Shown: piece by piece, positions 8,698 through 18,523 of the stretch
How positions within the stretch are numbered: the stretch's first letter is position 1
Layout of the letters: each line of letters starts with the position of its first letter
NCBI GenBank assembly: GCA_948467495.1
Contig: CAOKEO010000011.1
Location: 1 to 45,576 of the forward strand
Source: an uncultured Clostridium sp.
GTDB lineage: Bacteria > Bacillota > Clostridia > TANB77 > CAG-508
DNA: 45,576 nucleotides
Reading direction: 5' to 3'
Translations under genes and position numbers: made by a program
Notes under the pieces: generated by a model
Told to the model about the DNA's origin: nothing
Database searches by the model: none
Seen by the model: the letters and a program-made list of their open reading frames with translations, nothing else

Positions 8698-9553
8698 ATG
8701 AATCAGATAAAAAAAGGAGATATTGTAGCAAGAAAGTCATATGAAAAAGATATTTTATTTATTGTAAAAAATATTATCGTGACACACAAGGAAAAAATAG
8801 CTATTTTAAAAGGGTTAGTCGATAGAATTGAGGTCGATAGCAACCTAGAAGATTTAGAAATAGTAGATAAGCAAACAGTAAAACAAAAGATAGAGACATG
8901 GCATCATAAGTTAAATCATAGAATAATAGAAACAAAAGAAAGAAGAAAAAATGCTGACTATAGAATAGGAATACTTAGTCCGAATACTAGAAATAAAGAA
9001 AAGATTATAACAGGAAAGATACTACATTTAGATGGTGATAAAAAATATAGTCAAAAATCTTATTATTATTATAAAAAACTAGGATTAAATGCAGTTGTAA
9101 AAAACATACCAGAATATAAACAACCCAAGTTAGTATATCGCTTATTAGAAGCCTATAATCCTGATATACTTGTAATAACAGGTCATGATGGAATGATAAA
9201 AAAAGGAAGAGACTATAATAATATTTATAATTACAGAAATTCCAAGTATTTTATTGATACCGTAAAAGAAGCAAGAAAATACGATGAAGAAAATAACAAG
9301 CATTTAGTCATTTTTGCTCGGTGCTTGTCAAAGTTATTTTGAAGCTATTATTTCAGCAGGGGCTAATTTTGCCTCTTCTCCTGCCAGAATATTAATTGAT
9401 TTTCTAGATCCATTGGTAATTGCAGAAAAAATAGCTTTAACAGAAAAGTATAAATATGTTACAATAGATGACATAGCAAAAGAACTAAGAGATGGAAAAA
9501 AAGGCGTTAGTGGAATAGGTGCAAATGGAAAGATGATAAAAGAAATAGATTAA
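8698..9553 (+). CDS. yabG: Sporulation cysteine protease YabG, read through a +1 shift at CGG
   Basis: YabG processes spore coat and SipL/SpoIVA-type proteins in the mother cell. The first frame gives residues 1-207 (an N-terminal KGDIVARKSYEKD domain, then ILSPNTRNKEKI, HLDGD and VITGHDG) and would stop shortly after HLVIFA-R-CLSKLF. The rest of the family sequence, GACQSYFEAIISAGANFASS, continues in the +1 frame. At 9319-9321 the codon is CGG; skipping its C gives A-GGT-GCT-TGT, restoring the GACQS motif whose cysteine (Cys210) is the expected nucleophile. The joined protein is 284 residues, close to the 290 of B. subtilis YabG. The protease is inactive unless the shift occurs. A sigma-K promoter precedes it and veg follows, a known spore-gene neighbourhood. 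Confidence 0.9.
9319..9321 (+). other. CGG +1 frameshift site in yabG
   Basis: Codon context GCT-CGG-TGC in the upstream frame. Skipping the C reads GCT, GGT, GCT. The zero frame stops 7 codons later. Confidence 0.88.
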
Positions 9554-9684
9554 TTCATATATAAAAGTAACCTAACTTAACACAATTGTAACACAACTGT
9601 AATATAATTGTAAAACAACAAAAAGAAAACGACAGACATATTGGAAATACACTGATACAGACTGCTGACAGGACCTTTCCTTTT

Positions 9685-9713
9685 TTGACAATTTATGCAA
9701 AAAGTGCTATAAT
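9685..9713 (+). promoter_or_regulatory. Sigma-A promoter of veg
   Basis: TTGACA at 9685-9690 and TATAAT at 9708-9713 with a 17-base spacer: a consensus promoter, as expected for veg, which is strongly expressed in vegetative cells. Confidence 0.9.
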
Positions 9714-9741
9714 CAAGCCATCTTGAGGGAGAGGTGATTAC

Positions 9742-10038
9742 ATGATTTGTCGTACCGATATAACAAATCTAAAAACAGACATCCTAGATAAAGTGGGTCA
9801 AAAGATAATTGTAAAAGGTTCTTTGGGAAGAAGCAAAGCCTTTGAAAAAGAAGCTACAATAGAAAAAGCCTATCCAAATATTTTCGTAGTAAAATATGAA
9901 GAAAATGATAGAAATGTTACTTATAGTTATACCGATGTATTAACTAGAACAGTGGAAGTGGAAGTGTTTGATGGGGATTCTTATTCACCATTGATACCAC
10001 CAGCTGTAGAAGCAAAAAGAAGAAAGACATCTTTATAA
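9742..10038 (+). CDS. veg: Veg family protein
   Basis: A 98-residue protein matching Veg (DUF1021): VGQKIIVKGSLGRSKAFEKE, then TIEKAYPNIFVVKYEEN, then SYSYTD-like sequence leading to TRTVEVEVFDG. B. subtilis Veg (86 residues) stimulates biofilm gene expression by counteracting SinR; whether that applies here is unknown. A consensus promoter and a strong GGGAGAGGTG RBS suggest high expression. yabG lies upstream and sipL downstream, as in other Clostridia and Bacilli. Confidence 0.93.
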   Translation: MICRTDITNLKTDILDKVGQKIIVKGSLGRSKAFEKEATIEKAYPNIFVVKYEENDRNVTYSYTDVLTRTVEVEVFDGDSYSPLIPPAVEAKRRKTSL

Positions 10039-10064
10039 AAAACAGAGTTATCTCTGTTTTTTTT
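10037..10064 (+). terminator. Terminator after veg
   Basis: AAAAACAGAG-TTAT-CTCTGTTTTT hairpin directly after the stop codon, followed by T residues. Confidence 0.9.
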
Positions 10065-10065
10065 G

Positions 10066-10096
10066 TCATAAATTTAGCTACCTCCTAATATACATG
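10066..10096 (+). promoter_or_regulatory. Possible sigma-E promoter of sipL-yunB
   Basis: TCATAAA at 10066-10072 and TATACATG at 10089-10096, 16 bases apart, roughly match the sigma-E pattern (ATA-type -35, CATACA-type -10). sipL and yunB homologues are sigma-E genes. The match has several mismatches. Confidence 0.45.
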
Positions 10097-10124
10097 TTAT
10101 AAAGAAAAAAGAAGGAGGTAAACT

Positions 10125-11672
10125 ATGGTTTTAGAAACAGTCAATGAGAATTTGTGTGTGAATAAATTGATAGCAGCCAAAAAAGACATCATAATGGTAG
10201 AAGGAGATATGATAGTTCCAGATTCTAAACCAGATATTTTAAATACAATTTGTACAAGTGGTGTGGTATGTGTTTACAAAAAAGAAGTATTAGATGAAAA
10301 AGTTAGAATGGATGGAAATATCAACACTTATATTATGTATTTGGCAGATGACACACAAGATAAAGTAAGAGGAATTAATACTAGTTTAGACTTTTCAGAG
10401 GTAATTCCTGTTTCTAATGCAGAAGAAGGAATGGAGGCTATCATACAAACGAAATTAAAATCCATTGAATGTAAAGTAATTAATGGTAGAAAAGTAGGAA
10501 TTAAAGCTACTTTAGAAGTGGATATCAAAATATATGCCAAAGAAGAAGTAGAAATTGTTAATCATATCCAAAATTCTGAAGGGATACAAATGTTAAAAGA
10601 GGATTTACGTGTTAATTCTTTAGTAGGAATGGGAGAAAATAAAATTTATACAAAGGATAATATTTCAGTTGATAATATTGATAACTTAGCAGAGATATTA
10701 AAGACAGATATTGCAATCGTAGATAAAGATGTAAAAGTAAGTTATAATAAGATTTTAGCAAAGGCTGAAGCTAGAATTAAAATAATGTATTTAACAGAAG
10801 ATAATAGAGTAAATTCCATTGAGTGTAAAATACCAATTGTTGGATTTATTGACATACCAAATGTAACAGAAGAAAATATTTGTGATTTACAATATGAAAT
10901 TAAAAATATGATTATCAAACCAAATGCACCAGAAGAACATTCTATCTATATTGAGTTAGAAATGGGTGTAATGGCGATTGTTTATGAAGAAAAGCAAATT
11001 AATCTAATTCAAGATTTATATAGTCCTTGTGAAAATTTGGAATTTAATAAAAAGAAAATAACAACCATAACCAATAAGCAAACCCGAAAAGAAGTAAAAC
11101 AAATTAGAGAAAAAATACAAGTAGATGGGATGGAAGATAAAAATATCATTGATGTAGATGTAAATCCTGTTATTGAAAAACAAGATAATTTAGCCAATCG
11201 AATTGTATATACTGGTACATTAGAAATTAATTTTATGTTGTCTAACCAAGATTTACAGATGGAAGTACGTAATAGTAAGTTACCATTTGAATATACAATA
11301 GATGGAGTAGAGGATAGCGAGAATGTAAATTGTAAATTAGATATGGAAGTTGCCAATCAAGATTTTATTATTCAAGATGGTGGAATGGTTTCTGGTAATG
11401 TGGATTTGGTAATGAACAGTGATATGTATCGAGATACTAACATGAATATTATGGATGAAATCCAGACAAATGGTGAAAGAGAGGCAGAGGATTATAGCTT
11501 AATTCTTTATCTAGTAAAAAAAGGAGATACTTTATGGAATATTGCTAAAAGATATGGAAGTACTGTAGATGACATCGTTAGAACAAATGGGATTGAGGAT
11601 GAAAATAAAATAATACCTGGACAAAAAATATTTATTCCTCGTTATGTTAAAACAGGAATGACTTATGCATAA
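10125..11672 (+). CDS. sipL: SipL-like spore morphogenesis protein (DUF3794 repeats + LysM)
   Basis: A 515-residue protein made of DUF3794 (SipSPO) repeats and one C-terminal LysM domain (YLVKKGDTLWNIAKRYG to IIPGQKIFIPRY, about 462-508). In Clostridioides difficile, SipL binds the ATPase SpoIVA through its LysM domain and ties the spore coat to the forespore surface; it is the clostridial counterpart of SpoVID. The N-terminal DUF3794 block starts MVLETVNENLCVNKLIAAKK, with MVEGDMIVPDSKPDIL, typical of the family. RBS AAGAAGGAGG is strong. The gene overlaps the start of yunB by 8 bases, so the two are probably translated together in the mother cell. Confidence 0.9.
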   Translation: MVLETVNENLCVNKLIAAKKDIIMVEGDMIVPDSKPDILNTICTSGVVCVYKKEVLDEKVRMDGNINTYIMYLADDTQDKVRGINTSLDFSEVIPVSNAEEGMEAIIQTKLKSIECKVINGRKVGIKATLEVDIKIYAKEEVEIVNHIQNSEGIQMLKEDLRVNSLVGMGENKIYTKDNISVDNIDNLAEILKTDIAIVDKDVKVSYNKILAKAEARIKIMYLTEDNRVNSIECKIPIVGFIDIPNVTEENICDLQYEIKNMIIKPNAPEEHSIYIELEMGVMAIVYEEKQINLIQDLYSPCENLEFNKKKITTITNKQTRKEVKQIREKIQVDGMEDKNIIDVDVNPVIEKQDNLANRIVYTGTLEINFMLSNQDLQMEVRNSKLPFEYTIDGVEDSENVNCKLDMEVANQDFIIQDGGMVSGNVDLVMNSDMYRDTNMNIMDEIQTNGEREAEDYSLILYLVKKGDTLWNIAKRYGSTVDDIVRTNGIEDENKIIPGQKIFIPRYVKTGMTYA

Positions 11673-12385
11673 GATTTACTCTAGACCCAGAATTAGAATT
11701 CCTAAAATTATCATACAATCAAGAAAACGAATGCAAAGTAAGAAAGGTAAAAATATAGCTACTTTATTGGTCATTTTCATCATAGCTTTTTCTACCATGA
11801 AACTAATATTAGATGCTGTATTACCTATTTTTGATACTTTATGTGAAAATAAGGCAAAATCCATAGCAACTATGGTGTCTAATGAGCAAGCAACAAATGT
11901 CATGAAGCAACATACATATGATGAATTGTTTTCTATCGAAAAGGATAATAATGGTAATATTACGATGATAAAATCAAATGTGGTGCCTATTAATGAGATT
12001 ATTTCTGATGTAGCAAATAAAATTCAAGAAGAAATTGATACCATAGGAAGAGGAAATGTAGAGATTGCACTGGGGAGTTTTACTGGTTTTAAAATGTTGG
12101 CTGGAAGAGGTCCACGGTGTGAAAATAACAATTTCATCAATTGGAAATGTGGAAACAGATTTAAGAAGTGAATTCACCGCACAAGGCATTAATCAAACTT
12201 TACATCGTGTGTATCTACAGGTGAAATGTAATGTGAATATTTTGACACCATTTGATAATTCTTCACGAGAAATTACAAACCAAGTTTTACTAATGGAAAA
12301 TGTAATTGTTGGAAATATTCCTAATACTTATTATAATTTAGAAGGTATGAATGGCAATAGTGATGCTTTAGAGGTAGTCGAATAA
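11665..12385 (+). CDS. yunB: Sporulation protein YunB, read through a +1 shift at CGG
   Basis: YunB is a sigma-E-dependent membrane protein needed for normal spore formation in B. subtilis. Here residues 1-150 include a basic N-terminus, one membrane segment (about 31-52) and the conserved IALGSFTGFKMLAGRGP. The frame then hits CGG at 12115-12117 and would end 17 codons later. Skipping the C gives GP-GGT-GTG, i.e. GVKITISSIGNVETDLRSEF, followed by AQGINQTLHRVYLQVKCNV, the hallmark C-terminal half of the family. The joined product is 239 residues, near the 254 of B. subtilis. The start overlaps sipL by 8 bases; no other YunB start is visible. Confidence 0.9.
12115..12117 (+). other. CGG +1 frameshift site in yunB
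   Basis: Codon context CCA-CGG-TGT. Skipping the C reads CCA, GGT, GTG. The zero frame stops 17 codons later. Confidence 0.88.
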
Positions 12386-12539
12386 TTTTCTGATTTTACT
12401 TGAATTTATTATTTATATATGATATAGTTATATAAGTTTTGAAATATAAACTAGATGAATTTATTTTAAATTATTTTCCTTCTTTTTAGATTGGTTAGTA
12501 AAAAAATAATTCAAATGAGCTAAAAAGGAGGTTTATGAA

Positions 12540-12710
12540 ATGGAAACAAATTATGAAGATATTTCTCTTACTTGTAAGGATTGTGGTGCAGAATTTACTT
12601 TTTCAGCAGGAGAACAACAATTTTATGCAGAAAAGGGATTTGAAAATCAACCAGTAAGATGTCCAGCTTGTAGAAGAGCTAGAAAACAACAAAGAAATAA
12701 CAATGTTTAA
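12540..12710 (+). CDS. Small zinc-ribbon protein
   Basis: A 56-residue protein with two CxxC pairs: LTCKDCGAEFTFSAGEQQFY and VRCPACRRARKQQRN. The FSAGEQQFYAEKGF middle is typical of the small 'probable zinc-ribbon' proteins common in Firmicutes, which often accompany cold-shock proteins. RBS AAAAGGAGG lies 8 bases before the ATG at 12540. The basic C-terminus suggests RNA or DNA binding; the true role is unknown. It is a single-gene unit ended by a terminator. Confidence 0.88.
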   Translation: METNYEDISLTCKDCGAEFTFSAGEQQFYAEKGFENQPVRCPACRRARKQQRNNNV

Positions 12711-12712
12711 AC

Positions 12713-12750
12713 AAAAACCCCAGAAGTTATAGCCTTTTGGGGTTTTATTA
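12713..12750 (+). terminator. Terminator after the zinc-ribbon gene
   Basis: AAAACCCC and GGGGTTTT arms around an imperfect loop stem, just after the stop codon, followed by T residues. Confidence 0.85.
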
Positions 12751-12815
12751 TAAATACTTGAATGCAAGATAAAATTTTGGTATAATATATTCAATTTAAG
12801 AAAGGATTTAAAATT

Positions 12816-13382
12816 ATGAAAAAAGTATCAAATCCACTAACAATTATAGGAATATTTGCAGGAATAGCAGAAGTTGCAGGGACAATTGTGTTGCCAAATC
12901 TTAATTATGAATTACAAACTATTTTTATATACTATGTGATGTTATTCCCTATTTTTTTAGTTGCATTATTTTTTATTGTCTTATGGAAAAAGCCAGCAGT
13001 ATTATATGCACCAAGTGATTATAATGATGAAAAGTATTTTGTATGGTTAATACAAAATAAAATAGCAGATATTGTTGAAGAAGGGGAACAAAAGGGAGAA
13101 GACCCAAATGAAACTGTTAAAAAGATATATAATACAGCAATACAAGATGTTGCGAGAATTGATTTCACAGATAATAATATTATATCATTATTGACAGAGC
13201 ATCCTGAAGGATTAACAATTAGAGAGATATCAGAGCATTTCAGTGTATCAAGGACATCTGTTCGTAGGAAAATAGCAAAATTGCTAGATTTAGAAAAAAT
13301 AGATAGGACTTTGGTTCAATCTGAGGCTGCTAATGGTGTTGTAAGGTCATTAATAAGGTTTAAATTAAAATTACAAGAATAA
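12816..13382 (+). CDS. Membrane protein with C-terminal winged-helix DNA-binding domain
   Basis: A 188-residue protein. Two hydrophobic segments at about 8-28 and 36-58 form a membrane hairpin. Then comes a soluble linker, and from about residue 125 a winged helix (LTEHPEGLTIREISEHFSVS, then RTSVRRKIAKLLDLEKI) ends the protein. The layout suggests a membrane-tethered transcription regulator that senses an envelope or lipid signal. No family name or target is evident. It has its own RBS (AAGAAAGGA) and a terminator downstream; the next genes, rpsI-rplM, run toward it. Confidence 0.75.
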   Translation: MKKVSNPLTIIGIFAGIAEVAGTIVLPNLNYELQTIFIYYVMLFPIFLVALFFIVLWKKPAVLYAPSDYNDEKYFVWLIQNKIADIVEEGEQKGEDPNETVKKIYNTAIQDVARIDFTDNNIISLLTEHPEGLTIREISEHFSVSRTSVRRKIAKLLDLEKIDRTLVQSEAANGVVRSLIRFKLKLQE

Positions 13383-13400
13383 AACTAGTATAAATAAAAG

Positions 13401-13475
13401 AAAAGCAGTAATCGAAATAGATTACCGCTTTGTATATAGGTTTTTGACTTCCAGCCCACCCAGGGCTCTTTTTTA
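13401..13475 (+). terminator. Two hairpins between the HTH gene and rpsI
   Basis: The first, 13401-13431, pairs AAAGCAGTAATC with GATTACCGCTTT. The second, 13452-13475, pairs AGCCC with GGGCT and is followed by CTTTTTT on the + strand; it reaches the rpsI stop codon and may work for both converging transcripts. Confidence 0.65.
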
Positions 13476-13874
13476 TCTTTTTGAAAATTGTGGAGCTTTA
13501 CGAGCTTTTTTAAGACCATATTTCTTTCTTTCTTTCATACGAGAATCTCTTGTTAAAAATCCATTTGATTTTAAAGCTGGTCTATATTCTGAATTAGCTT
13601 CATTTAAAGCTCTAGCAATACCATGACGAATAGCACCTGCTTGACCAGTAAATCCACCGCCTTTAACTGTTACAATTACATCATATTTTGTAGTTGTATT
13701 GGTAACAGCAAGTGGTTGTCTAGCAATAACTTTCAAAGTTTCTAATCCGAAAAATTCATCGATATCTTTTCCGTTGATTGTTATTTTTCCGGTTCCTTCC
13801 ACTAGTCTTACTCTAGCAATAGAACTTTTTCTTCTACCTGTACCATAGAAAACTATATTTTCTTTTTTAGCCAT
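13473..13874 (-). CDS. rpsI: 30S ribosomal protein S9
   Basis: A 133-residue S9 with the usual blocks: [51 protein letters not shown], and the basic tail ending [14 protein letters not shown]. This tail reaches into the small-subunit P site. It is cotranscribed with rplM, as in nearly all bacteria; only one base separates the genes. Confidence 0.98.
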   Translation of the reverse strand: MAKKENIVFYGTGRRKSSIARVRLVEGTGKITINGKDIDEFFGLETLKVIARQPLAVTNTTTKYDVIVTVKGGGFTGQAGAIRHGIARALNEANSEYRPALKSNGFLTRDSRMKERKKYGLKKARKAPQFSKR

Positions 13875-13875
13875 T

Positions 13876-14313
13876 TTATTTTACCTCCCATATTTCTGGT
13901 TTTTGTGCTTGGTTTTCATGTTCTGCCCCAGCATATACTCTTAGTTTTTTTGCTTGTGCTCTTCCTAAAGAGTTATGAGGTAACATTCCTTTTACAGCTA
14001 AAGTCATAGCTTTTTCTGGATTTTTTTCAAGCATTACTTTGGCAGGAATTTCTTTCATTCCTCCAATATAACCAGAGTGATGTCTATAAATTTTTTGATT
14101 TAATTTGTTCCCTGTTAAAATAACATCTTTACAATTTAATATAATAACATGATCACCTGTGTCAATATTAGGTGTATATGTTGGTTTGTGTTTTCCTCTT
14201 AATAATTTAGCAGCTTCTGTTGCTACTCTACCAAGTGGTTTGTTGGCAGCATCTAAAATATACCATTTGCTTTCCACTTCGCCACGTTTAGCACTATATG
14301 TAGTATTATTCAT
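13876..14313 (-). CDS. rplM: 50S ribosomal protein L13
   Basis: A 145-residue L13: [60 protein letters not shown] and [13 protein letters not shown] are all family signatures. It is the first gene of the rplM-rpsI operon on the minus strand. A consensus promoter and a leader of about 95 bases precede it. Confidence 0.98.
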   Translation of the reverse strand: MNNTTYSAKRGEVESKWYILDAANKPLGRVATEAAKLLRGKHKPTYTPNIDTGDHVIILNCKDVILTGNKLNQKIYRHHSGYIGGMKEIPAKVMLEKNPEKAMTLAVKGMLPHNSLGRAQAKKLRVYAGAEHENQAQKPEIWEVK

Positions 14314-14400
14314 GGTAATAATTACCCTCCTATTTCTTTTTGGTTTTTCCTTTTATGGTTAATCCCAAAACTACCGGGGAGAAGTTTTAGAATTATTCAT
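14314..14400 (-). promoter_or_regulatory. rplM 5' leader, possible L13 autoregulatory RNA
   Basis: The transcribed leader contains the conserved-looking stretch GGTAGTTTTGGGATTAACC, which could form the structured L13 leader known from Firmicutes, where L13 represses its own operon. I judge this by eye only; a covariance-model search would decide. Confidence 0.45.
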
Positions 14401-14410
14401 AAGCGAAAAT

Positions 14411-14439
14411 ATTATATTATAAAAAAATAGATTTGTCAA
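14411..14439 (-). promoter_or_regulatory. Sigma-A promoter of rplM-rpsI
   Basis: On the minus strand TTGACA (14439-14434) and TATAAT (14416-14411) are separated by 17 bases. Confidence 0.9.
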
Positions 14440-14453
14440 CTAAAAAATAAAAC

Positions 14454-14482
14454 TTGACAAATTTATTTTTTATGTATATACT
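14454..14482 (+). promoter_or_regulatory. Sigma-A promoter of the NlpC/P60-comEC operon
   Basis: TTGACA at 14454-14459 and TATACT at 14477-14482 with a 17-base spacer, divergent from the rplM promoter 15 bases away. Confidence 0.85.
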
Positions 14483-14532
14483 AAAGAACATCAAAGTCTG
14501 CATAAAAATTGTAATTAAGGAGCAAGTGAGAA

Positions 14533-15921
14533 ATGAAAAGAAAAATAGGGATAAAAGGCATAATAGGAATGACGGTCATAGGAATTAGCAGTTTGTTTTT
14601 TATGAATATAAGTTTAGCTGCTAATACTGGAAAAGTTAATGTAGGAACAGCAAATCTTAGGGAAGCAGCAGATTCCAATGCTAAGATATTAGAATTACTT
14701 AGTGTTAATCAAGAAGTAGAAGTAATCGAAAAAACAGGTGATTGGTATAAAGTAAAAGTAAAAGGAATGACAGGATATTTAAGACAAGATTTGATTACAG
14801 TATCAGAACAAGAAAAGAAAAACGATTCTAATTCTAATGATGGAACATTAAATGATTCTAATCAAAATCAAGAAGGTGAAACAACGCAACAACAAGAAAA
14901 ACAAGAAGACAAAACCGAACAAAATCAAGAAGTGGTACAAACAGAACCAACAGAACAAAAGGATAATAGCATAGAACTAGGAAAACAAAAAATAGCAGAA
15001 AATACCAAATTAAAAATTGTACCAGTTATTAATGCAACAGATACCATTGAAGTAAAAAAAGATGAAGAAGTCAATGTGATAGAAGTAGTAAATGGTTGGG
15101 TATGTGTAGAAGTTCAAACGACAAAAGGTTGGATACGAAAAGAAAAAATACAAAAAGAAGAACCAAAAACAGAAGCAACCGTGGAGACAACAGCTAATCC
15201 AACACAAGAGCAATCACAAAATGCACAACAGCCAGAAGAACAAACAGTACAGCCAGTTAGTAAAACATTATATGTAAATACACCAACAGTTCGTTTAAGA
15301 AAAGAGGCAAGTACATCATCTGAAATTATAACAACAGTATCCATTAACACAGCAGTAGAAGTAATAGCAGAATCAGATGGATGGAGTAAAGTAAAAGTAA
15401 ATGGAAAAGAAGGATATATATCTTCTTCCCTATTAGCTACTACAAAACAAGAAACTTCAAGAGGGGCATCAACACCAAGAAAAGATGAGATGGCTACTAC
15501 AGAACCAAAACAAGAAGAAAAGACAAAAACTTCAACATCATCAGGAGCACCATCAGGAAAAGGAAGTACAGTTTTAGCAACAGCACAACAATATATTGGA
15601 TGTAAGTATGTATATGGTGGTTCTTCTCCAAGTGGATTTGATTGTTCAGGGTTTACTTCTTATGTATATAAAGCACATGGTGTTAGTTTGAGTAGAACAG
15701 CAGCAGGTCAATATAGTAATGGAGTTGCAGTTAATAGAAGTGATTTGAAGCCAGGGGATTTAGTTATGTTTGGTAAATCAGGGATTAATCATGTGGCGAT
15801 ATATGCTGGTGGAGGAAAAATAGTGCATGCTGCTAATCCTTCGAGAGGAGTTACAACAGATACCATTAACTCAGGATATTATAACAAAAATTATGTGGGA
15901 GCAAGAAGAGTTATGCCATAG
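14533..15921 (+). CDS. Secreted SH3-NlpC/P60 peptidoglycan endopeptidase
   Basis: A 462-residue exported protein. A signal peptide of about 33 residues (basic MKRKIGIKG, hydrophobic core, cleavage near SLAANTG) is followed by a bacterial SH3 domain (about 35-95), a Gln/Glu/Thr-rich linker, a second degenerate SH3 (about 150-210), a third SH3 (about 250-310), another linker and an NlpC/P60 domain (about 345-462). The catalytic residues are Cys371 in FDCSGF, His420 in INHVAIY and His432 in IVHAANPS. It cuts stem peptides of the cell wall, probably D-Glu-diaminopimelate bonds. comEC follows 15 bases downstream and is probably cotranscribed. Confidence 0.93.
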   Translation: MKRKIGIKGIIGMTVIGISSLFFMNISLAANTGKVNVGTANLREAADSNAKILELLSVNQEVEVIEKTGDWYKVKVKGMTGYLRQDLITVSEQEKKNDSNSNDGTLNDSNQNQEGETTQQQEKQEDKTEQNQEVVQTEPTEQKDNSIELGKQKIAENTKLKIVPVINATDTIEVKKDEEVNVIEVVNGWVCVEVQTTKGWIRKEKIQKEEPKTEATVETTANPTQEQSQNAQQPEEQTVQPVSKTLYVNTPTVRLRKEASTSSEIITTVSINTAVEVIAESDGWSKVKVNGKEGYISSSLLATTKQETSRGASTPRKDEMATTEPKQEEKTKTSTSSGAPSGKGSTVLATAQQYIGCKYVYGGSSPSGFDCSGFTSYVYKAHGVSLSRTAAGQYSNGVAVNRSDLKPGDLVMFGKSGINHVAIYAGGGKIVHAANPSRGVTTDTINSGYYNKNYVGARRVMP

Positions 15922-15936
15922 CAATTAAGGAGGGTT

Positions 15937-18391
15937 ATGAAACAAAGACCGATTTTAGTTGCAGTGATAGGATATATGATAGGTATATTATGGGGACTAT
16001 ACTTTAGATTTAGTATGGTCCTTTGTTATATCCTTATTTTAGCAACTTATTATATTTTTAGGTATTTTTTTCGTTTTCAGAAAAAACATAAATTCAAATT
16101 ATTTTCGTTTAGAAGATATTGTAAATATTTAAAATTAATAGTAGATCGAAAAGTGATTTTTATTCTCATGATTTTTTCTATTGTTTCTTATAAAATGGTT
16201 TTATTTCAAAATGATAAATATGATACTTTATATCAAGATGGTGAAATGCTTAAAATTACAGGAGTTGTAGTAAGCCAAAAGATAGAAAAACCATATTATA
16301 ACTTATATCAGATAAAGGTTTTAAATGTTAAAAGTTTTCATCTCTATATTCAAGTTAGTAAAAGTACGAAAGAATTGGAATATGGTGATAAAGTAAAATT
16401 ACAGGGAGAGTATAAAAAACCGTCTCAACAAAGAAATTATGGTGGATATGATGATGGGCAATACTTAAAGACACTACGAATTGGTGGAAGAGTAAAAGTT
16501 CAAAGAATAGAGATAGTGGCTAAAAAGCAATTAAATGTTATTTTGCAATATGCTAATCAAGTGAATTTAAAAGTGAAAAAAGGAATGGATACTATTTTTA
16601 ATAAAGAAAAATCAGCTATTTTGAAAGGGGTATTATTGGGAGAAACTGGAGACATACAAGAAGAGGTAAAAGAAAATTTTCAAATAGCCAATATTTCTCA
16701 TATTTTAGCTATTTCAGGTATGCATATTAACTATATGATAGTAGGAATGCAAGTATTATTGAAAAATACAATGGGAAAGAAAAAAGCTAAAATAGTTTCT
16801 ATTTTCATTTTGGTTTTTTATACTTTTATAACAGGTTTTTCTCCTTCTATTGTGCGAGCAGTTGTGATGGGAGGTATTACGCTGGGAGGGGAAGTAATAT
16901 ATCGAAAAGGTGATGTGTGGAATTCAATTGCTATTTCCTTATTAGGTATGTTATGTTATAATCCATTTTTAATTTTAAATGTAGGTTTACAATTATCTTA
17001 TTTGGGAACAGTAGGAATTATCTTATTTCAATCAAGTATTTTAAAGATTTTTATTTCTAAAAAGGCAAAAGGAAGAATTCCAATATTTGAGAAGATAAAA
17101 GAAATGATAGCAGTTAGTTTGTCAGCACAAATTATGATATTTCCTATTTTGTTGTATCATTTTAATAGCATTGGAGTTTATTTTTTGATTACTAATTTGT
17201 TAGTAAGTTTTGTGATTGGGCCAATTCTTATTTTAGGTTTTTTTTGTATGATTTTATCTTTTATTTTTATTTCTAGTGCCAAATTGTTAGTTGTACCGTT
17301 GAGTATAGGGCTGGAATTTTTATATCTAATCAGTAAATTTAGTGAGTTACCATTTTCCAAAATTTATATGCCAACACCTAATTGGATTGCTATTAGTTTA
17401 TATTGGATAGGAATTTTTATGGGAAATCAGATTTTTAAAATTTATTCTTCTAGCAGTTTAGTAGCAACCCAAAAGAGGGTAAAAAATGTAATTGCTTTGT
17501 TTCAATTTAGATTTCGCCAAAAGAAGAAAAACTATTTAAGTTTGGTGGTTATGATTTTGTTCGTTTTAATTGGTAGCCATTTTGTAACAAGGGATTTAAA
17601 AATTTATTTTGTAGATGTAGGGCAAGGGGATTGTACTTTGCTTGTGACACCGCAAAATAAAACAATTTTGATAGATGGGGGTGGCACTTTAACAGATTTT
17701 GATGTCGGAAAAAAGACATTACTACCCTATTTATTAGATAGAGGTTTTACGCAAATAGATTATGTATTGATTAGTCATTTTGATCAAGATCATGTCCGGT
17801 TCCATCTTATATTTATTACAAGAAATAAAAATAAAAAATGTTGTAATAGGAAAGCAATTTGAAGATTCATCAAACTATCAAGAATTTTCAAAGATAGTAA
17901 AAGAACATGATATAAAAGTTCATGTAGCAGAAGCTGGACAGAGAATTAACATAGAAAAAGACTTATATTTTGATGTACTATGGCCAAGTACCAAAAAAGT
18001 AGTTAATGAAAATATTATAAATAATCATTCATTGGTTTGTAAAATGATATATCACAATTTTTCTTGTCTTTTTACAGGAGATATTGAAACAATTGCTGAA
18101 AAGTCCATTTTGGAACGATATAAGAATACCAATATATTGAAATGTACTGTTTTAAAAGTAGCTCATCATGGGTCAAAATCTTCTTCCATACAAGAATTCT
18201 TAAATGCAGTAAGTCCTAAAATTGCACTTATTGGAGTAGGGAAAAGCAATCATTTTGGGCATCCTAATGCAGAAGTTTTAGAGAGGTTAGAACAAAGTAA
18301 AAGTAATGTGTTTAGAACAGATGAGGACGGAGAAATTATGATACGAATGAATAAAAGGGGAGGAATTTGGCTAACAAAAATGTTAAATTAG
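15937..18391 (+). CDS. comEC: DNA uptake channel ComEC, read through a +1 shift at CGG
   Basis: ComEC forms the inner-membrane channel for single-stranded DNA in natural transformation. The first frame gives 620 residues: an N-terminal membrane region and DUF4131, then the Competence domain (ILAISGMHINYMIVGMQVLL and GFSPSIVRAVVMGG are signatures) with about ten membrane segments, then the start of the metallo-beta-lactamase domain (VDVGQGDCTLLVTP, SHFDQDHV). The frame then meets CGG at 17797-17799 and would stop 20 codons on. Skipping the C gives HV-GGT-TCC, and the domain continues with GSILYLLQEIKIKNVVIGKQ, LFTGDIE and VAHHGSKSS to its end. The joined protein has 817 residues, in the family range. 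The site falls in the conserved SHxDxDHxGG metal-binding motif. Confidence 0.92.
17797..17799 (+). other. CGG +1 frameshift site in comEC
   Basis: Codon context GTC-CGG-TTC. Skipping a C reads GTC, GGT, TCC. The zero frame stops 20 codons later. Confidence 0.88.
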
Positions 18392-18523
18392 ATTTGAAAT
18401 ATTTTGTAGAAATTATGTTGATAAAAAGATGGAGCAATTCCATTTGATTCAATAAATAAAATGTATAAATCTGACAAAACCAGTAAATACTACTGAAAAG
18501 TGGGAAAAAGGAGAGTTAGATTT

